From Baffinella frigidus (Eukaryota; Cryptophyceae; Cryptomonadales; Baffinellaceae): a stretch of 10,873 nt of DNA. The notes beneath the pieces are model-generated. The model made no database searches. It was not told the DNA's origin and saw only the letters and a program-made list of their open reading frames with translations. Positions 5,278-8,200 of this stretch are shown piece by piece (positions within the stretch are counted from its first letter, which is position 1; the number at the start of each line of letters is the position of its first letter). The stretch is from NCBI GenBank assembly GCA_026770585.1, contig MU647333.1, positions 10,853 to 21,725 of the forward strand. The letters are read 5' to 3'. The position numbers were made by a program, and so were the translations under genes.

Positions 5278-8200
5278 CTGTTCAGGGTTTAGGGTATGGG
5301 GTTTAGGGCTTAGGGTTTAGGGTTTAGGGTTTAGGGTTTAGGGTTTAGGGTTCAGGGTTTAGGGTGTTGGGTGTAGTGTTGAGGGTGTAGGGTTTAGGGT
5401 TTAGGGTTTAGGGTGTAGGGTTTGGGGTTTAGGGTGTAGGGATGCCTGGACGGCGGCGGCGCAGCGCGGGCAGACGTTGTGGAGGCCGTCGTGGCTCCCG
5501 ACTGTCTCCGAGTAGAACCTGGTGCAGGGTTGAGGGTTTGGGGTTTAGGGCTTGGGGATTCGGGATTCGGGTCTCGGGGTTCGGGTTTAGGTTTCGGGTC
5601 TCGGGTTTCGGGTTTCGAGCTTCGGGTTTCGAGCTTCGGGTTTCGGGTCTCGGGTTTCAGGTTTTGGGTTTCGGGTTGGCACCAGCAGCGCTCGCACTTG
5701 GAGCCGCTGGCCTTGGCGACGCCCACCATGCAGCCTGATGTGGTTTATGTTTAGGGTTTAGAGTTTAGGGTTTAGGTTTTAGGTTTTAGTTTAGGTTTTA
5801 GGTGCTAGGTTTTTGGTTTTTGGTTTTTGGTTTAGGGTGTGGGGTGTAGGGTTTAGGGGCCTGCCTGAGGCGGTGCCCGTCGCCTGCAGCAGGTGCTTCC
5901 CGTCCACGGCCCCCGTCACCTGCGGTTTAGGGTTTAGGGTTTAGGTATTGGGCATTGGGTATTAGGTTTTAGGGTTTAAGGTTTAGGGTTTGGGGTTTAG
6001 GGTTTAGGGTTTAGGGTTTAGGGTTTGGGGTTTGGGGTTTAGGGTTCAGGGTTCAGGTATTAGGTTTTAGGTTTTAGGGTTCAGGGTTTAGAGGTGAGAC
6101 CTCCTCAGGGGTCTCGACGATCGTGACCTCCGACGTGAGCAGCAGAAACCTGTTACGCTTTAGGCTTTAGGGTTTCGGGTTTCGGGTTTCGGGTTTCGGG
6201 TTTAGGTTCACTGCGACAACGACCCTCCACATGTGAGACCTTTCCTCTCAGTTATGAAAGAACAGGCGTCCAGGTTCAGGGGCGAGGCCATGCAATTGAA
6301 ACCGTGTTTTTGGTATCTTGGGGTGGGTTTTGTCCTATGGTAAAGCTATGTCGACGCTAAAATAGCAAAATCTGACAAAATCCACCCTTGCGATAGCGTA
6401 AAAGGCGGTTTAAATTGCATGGTCTCGGACACTAAGGTGTTACACCTCCGGGTGTGACACCTCCAGGTGTGAGAGCTCCAAGAGAGAACCTGCGGACGTG
6501 TTCACACCTGGTGCTCCCCGCTCTTTCAGACAAAATAGGCACCCCAACAGGGGCGCCTGGTGATGCGACAGGGGGGGGGGGCGGGTGCCTGATGTCATCG
6601 ACGCCGTTGCTGCCCAATTCGGAAGCCGCGTCTGATGTCGTGACAGACAAAACACGCACTCAAAAGGGGGCGTCTGGTGATGCGACAGGGGGCGGGTAGG
6701 GGCCTTCGATGAGGAGATGCGGTGCTGTTAGGGGCCCTGACTGAGGAGATGTGATGGTGGGACAGGGGTGCCTGATGTCGTCGACACCGTTGCTCCCCGC
6801 GGCGGAAGCCGCGTCGGAAGTCGTGAGCGGCGAGGTTGCCGGTTTCAGGCCCTGCAGGAGCGCCTGCACACGAGAGTCCCGAATCAGTAGAGCGCTTTTC
6901 CCATCTGCTGGCCACGCAAACGATTTTCTAAATTAAAAGTTGACGATGCTGGTTCTAATCTGTCAAGTTTTGGGAGTGTTTGATTGTTTTGATGGCCTAC
7001 AAATGCGTGAACCACTCTACCACGGTTGACTGACCCGGCAAGGTTTTGGAGTGCATAGTGGCCGTGATGGTATGGACATTAAATGGGGGGATGTGCACAT
7101 CGGGGTTCCACTCGAGGCTGGAAGAGGTCGTATTTTAAATGCGGGGTTGCTAAATTTAGTACCAGTCACGGGCAGGCTTGGCCACGTAGCTCAGGGAATT
7201 CCCGGAGCTACGTGACCAAACGCCCCTATTTGTGTGAAAATTGCTGCACACTTTTTTTTCCACTTGTAAAAGAATCCCTGTTTTCAAATAGTGACATTTC
7301 TAGCCTCGAGTGGTTGGGGCAGTAGACGAACACTTGGCAATCAAGGTATCTCTCACAGCGCTGCGGGGGGATGGGCCCTACGCCCTACCCTAACCCGAAA
7401 ACCGAAAACCGTAAACCGTAAACGCACCTTGAGGTCGGGGTTGGGGCAGTAGACGAAGACTTGGGCTTCGAGGCTTGCGCCGATCAGCTTGTCCACGCGC
7501 GCCGCCTCCATGCACTGTTCAGGGTTGAGGGTTCAGGGTTGAGGGGTTAGGGTTAGGGGTTAGGGGATAGGGTTCAGAGGTTGGGGTTTAGGGTTAAGGA
7601 TTTAGTGGTTAGGGTTTAGGGTTTAGTGGTTTGGGTTGAGGTCTAATATAGAAGAAGTGCGAGAGAGGTTAGGGGACCGGGGTACAGTATGTAGCACAAT
7701 GCGGAAGGCATGTGCGGTTGTTTGGCAATACATTACACATCTCTCTGTCGGGGACCTGGTTGTAAGAGGTGGAGTTAGAACCCATCCGGAATATGCTCGT
7801 ATGAGCGGCCGACACGGGGTACAGTAAGTGGCACAATGCGTAGCATGTGCGGTACTGATGCTGATTGTTTGGCAATACATTACCAATCTCATCTCGGAAG
7901 ATAACTGAATCAGTTCCTTTCCAATAGGAGGTTGAATAGGAGAAATTAGCAAGGGCATAGTAATCTTAATTAGGCGTCCTATTTAAACGAGAAACGCTAA
8001 TTAGGGAACAGATTGAGTTATCTTTCGAGATGAAATCTCTGTGTCGGGGACCTGGTTGACATCGTCGCGGAACGCGCGCACCGACGTCCACTCGTCATTC
8101 CGCACCTGCGGGTCCAGCGTTTACGGTTTAGGGTTTGGAGTTTAGGGTTTAGGGTTCAGGGTTTAGGGTTTAGGGTTCAGGGTTCAGGGTTTAGGGTTTA

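Noticed and set aside
5394-5729. Open frames encoding [11 protein letters not shown]-like or GFRVWGLGF-like proteins
   Set aside because: These are translations of the telomere-like heptamers. Only the piece with KCERCW is real coding sequence, and it belongs to the synthetase.
6283-6427. A terminal duplication for MITE E
   Set aside because: No direct repeat longer than chance flanks either possible boundary, so only the inverted ends are claimed.
6454-6936. Plus-strand frames with [11 protein letters not shown] repeats
   Set aside because: They are the reverse strand of exon j and its duplicate; the minus strand is the coding one.
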